Shown piece after piece: positions 4,854 to 5,267 of a stretch of DNA of 5,267 bases. The notes beneath the pieces were generated by a model. The model saw only the letters and a list, made by a program, of their open reading frames with translations, ran no database searches and was not told the origin of the DNA. Position 1 is the first letter of the stretch; each line of letters starts with the position of its first letter. Source of the stretch: Nitrospiraceae bacterium (lineage in GTDB: Bacteria; Nitrospirota; Nitrospiria; Nitrospirales; Nitrospiraceae); NCBI GenBank assembly GCA_025934615.1, contig JAICXS010000182.1:1-5267 (forward strand), in the 5' to 3' direction. A program made the position numbers and the translations under genes.

Positions 4854-5267
4854 AGGGCGTCATTCTGGCTGGGGGCCTCGGGACACGTCTCCACCCGCTG
4901 ACAAAAGTCACCAACAAACACCTTCTTCAGGTCTACGACCGGCCGATGATTTATTACCCGATTCAAACCCTGGTCAACGCCGGTATCACCGATATTCTGT
5001 TGGTCACGGGGGGCAAGAACGCCGGAGATTTTCTCAAGCTGCTGGGCAATGGGAAAGCGTTCGGATTGCAGCATTTGAACTATACCTATCAAGAAGGAGA
5101 GGGCGGCATTGCGGCGGCCCTGCAATTGGCGGAATTTTTCGTCGGCGATGATTCGGTCTGCGTCATGCTCGGGGACAACATTATTGAGAAAGACATTGCC
5201 GGCGCCGTGCAGGCCTTCGGGCGGCAAGGCAAAGGCGCTCAGATATTACTCAAAGAGGTCAAGGACC
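4850..5267 (+). CDS. Sugar-phosphate nucleotidyltransferase (RmlA/glucose-1-phosphate thymidylyltransferase-like), 3' end cut by window
   Basis: The first 139 residues are present. They carry the nucleotide-binding signature GGLGTRLHPLT (8-18), with Arg13 and Lys23 in the usual catalytic positions. YDRPMIYYPIQTL (29-41) follows, then LVTGG (51-55), a QEGEGGIAAAL loop (81-91) and LGDN (107-110), whose Asp109 would bind Mg2+. Such enzymes join a sugar 1-phosphate to a nucleoside triphosphate, releasing pyrophosphate; the classical product is dTDP-glucose for rhamnose or related surface sugars. The LVTGG and QEGEGG forms point to the shorter RmlA-like subgroup, not the classical RmlA of about 290 residues, so the exact sugar is uncertain. 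Oddity: the family's strongly conserved LLPVYD is LLQVYD here, with Gln27 replacing Pro. The start at 4850 overlaps the antiporter stop, with GAGG 7 bases upstream. The rest of the gene, and perhaps more sugar genes, lie to the right. Confidence 0.92.
   Translation, partial: MKGVILAGGLGTRLHPLTKVTNKHLLQVYDRPMIYYPIQTLVNAGITDILLVTGGKNAGDFLKLLGNGKAFGLQHLNYTYQEGEGGIAAALQLAEFFVGDDSVCVMLGDNIIEKDIAGAVQAFGRQGKGAQILLKEVKD

Noticed and set aside
4739..5227. Minus-strand 162-residue frame across the antiporter/nucleotidyltransferase junction
   Set aside because: It is antisense to two clear genes and arises from GC-rich codon usage.

Overview
The window looks like chromosome from a Nitrospira-type bacterium (phylum Nitrospirota) or a close relative. 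This is an inference from three things: moderate-to-high GC genes, a PEP-CTERM exported protein, and a short sugar-phosphate nucleotidyltransferase of the kind found beside EPS genes in such genomes. No rRNA or other marker gene is present to prove it. No complete mobile element, tRNA, rRNA or CRISPR array is visible.

Layout, left to right. (1) Positions 1-417, minus strand, hold a decayed DUF2971-family gene. Its conserved core is recognisable, but it has no proper N-terminus, an in-frame TAG, and a frame change before the conserved C-terminal motif. (2) Positions 665-895, plus strand, encode a 76-residue protein with a signal peptide and two hydrophobic segments, of unknown function, behind a strong ribosome-binding site. 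(3) Positions 1066-1752, minus strand, encode a two-module FHA protein: a canonical phosphothreonine-binding domain followed by a degenerate one. (4) Positions 1753-2562 are about 800 bases without a convincing gene. The part nearest the next gene is AT-rich and carries a good sigma-54-like promoter and a perfect match to the IHF consensus. (5) Positions 2563-3249, plus strand, encode a PEP-CTERM protein followed by a strong intrinsic terminator. (6) Positions 3510-4853, plus strand, encode a CPA2-type cation/proton antiporter. It overlaps by 4 bases the start of a sugar-phosphate nucleotidyltransferase gene (4850 onward) that runs off the right edge.

How they may work together. The PEP-CTERM protein would be exported, handled by an exosortase encoded elsewhere, and displayed or released with extracellular polysaccharide. 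The nucleotidyltransferase makes an activated sugar of the kind used in surface polysaccharide. The sigma-54-like promoter fits the known PrsK/PrsR-RpoN control of PEP-CTERM genes. The antiporter and nucleotidyltransferase are probably translationally coupled, but no sequence evidence ties their chemistry together. The most interesting points are the candidate sigma-54 control of the PEP-CTERM gene, the antiporter/nucleotidyltransferase coupling with a Pro-to-Gln change in the enzyme's signature, and the DUF2971 remnant. I see no clear evidence of a wholly new multi-gene system.
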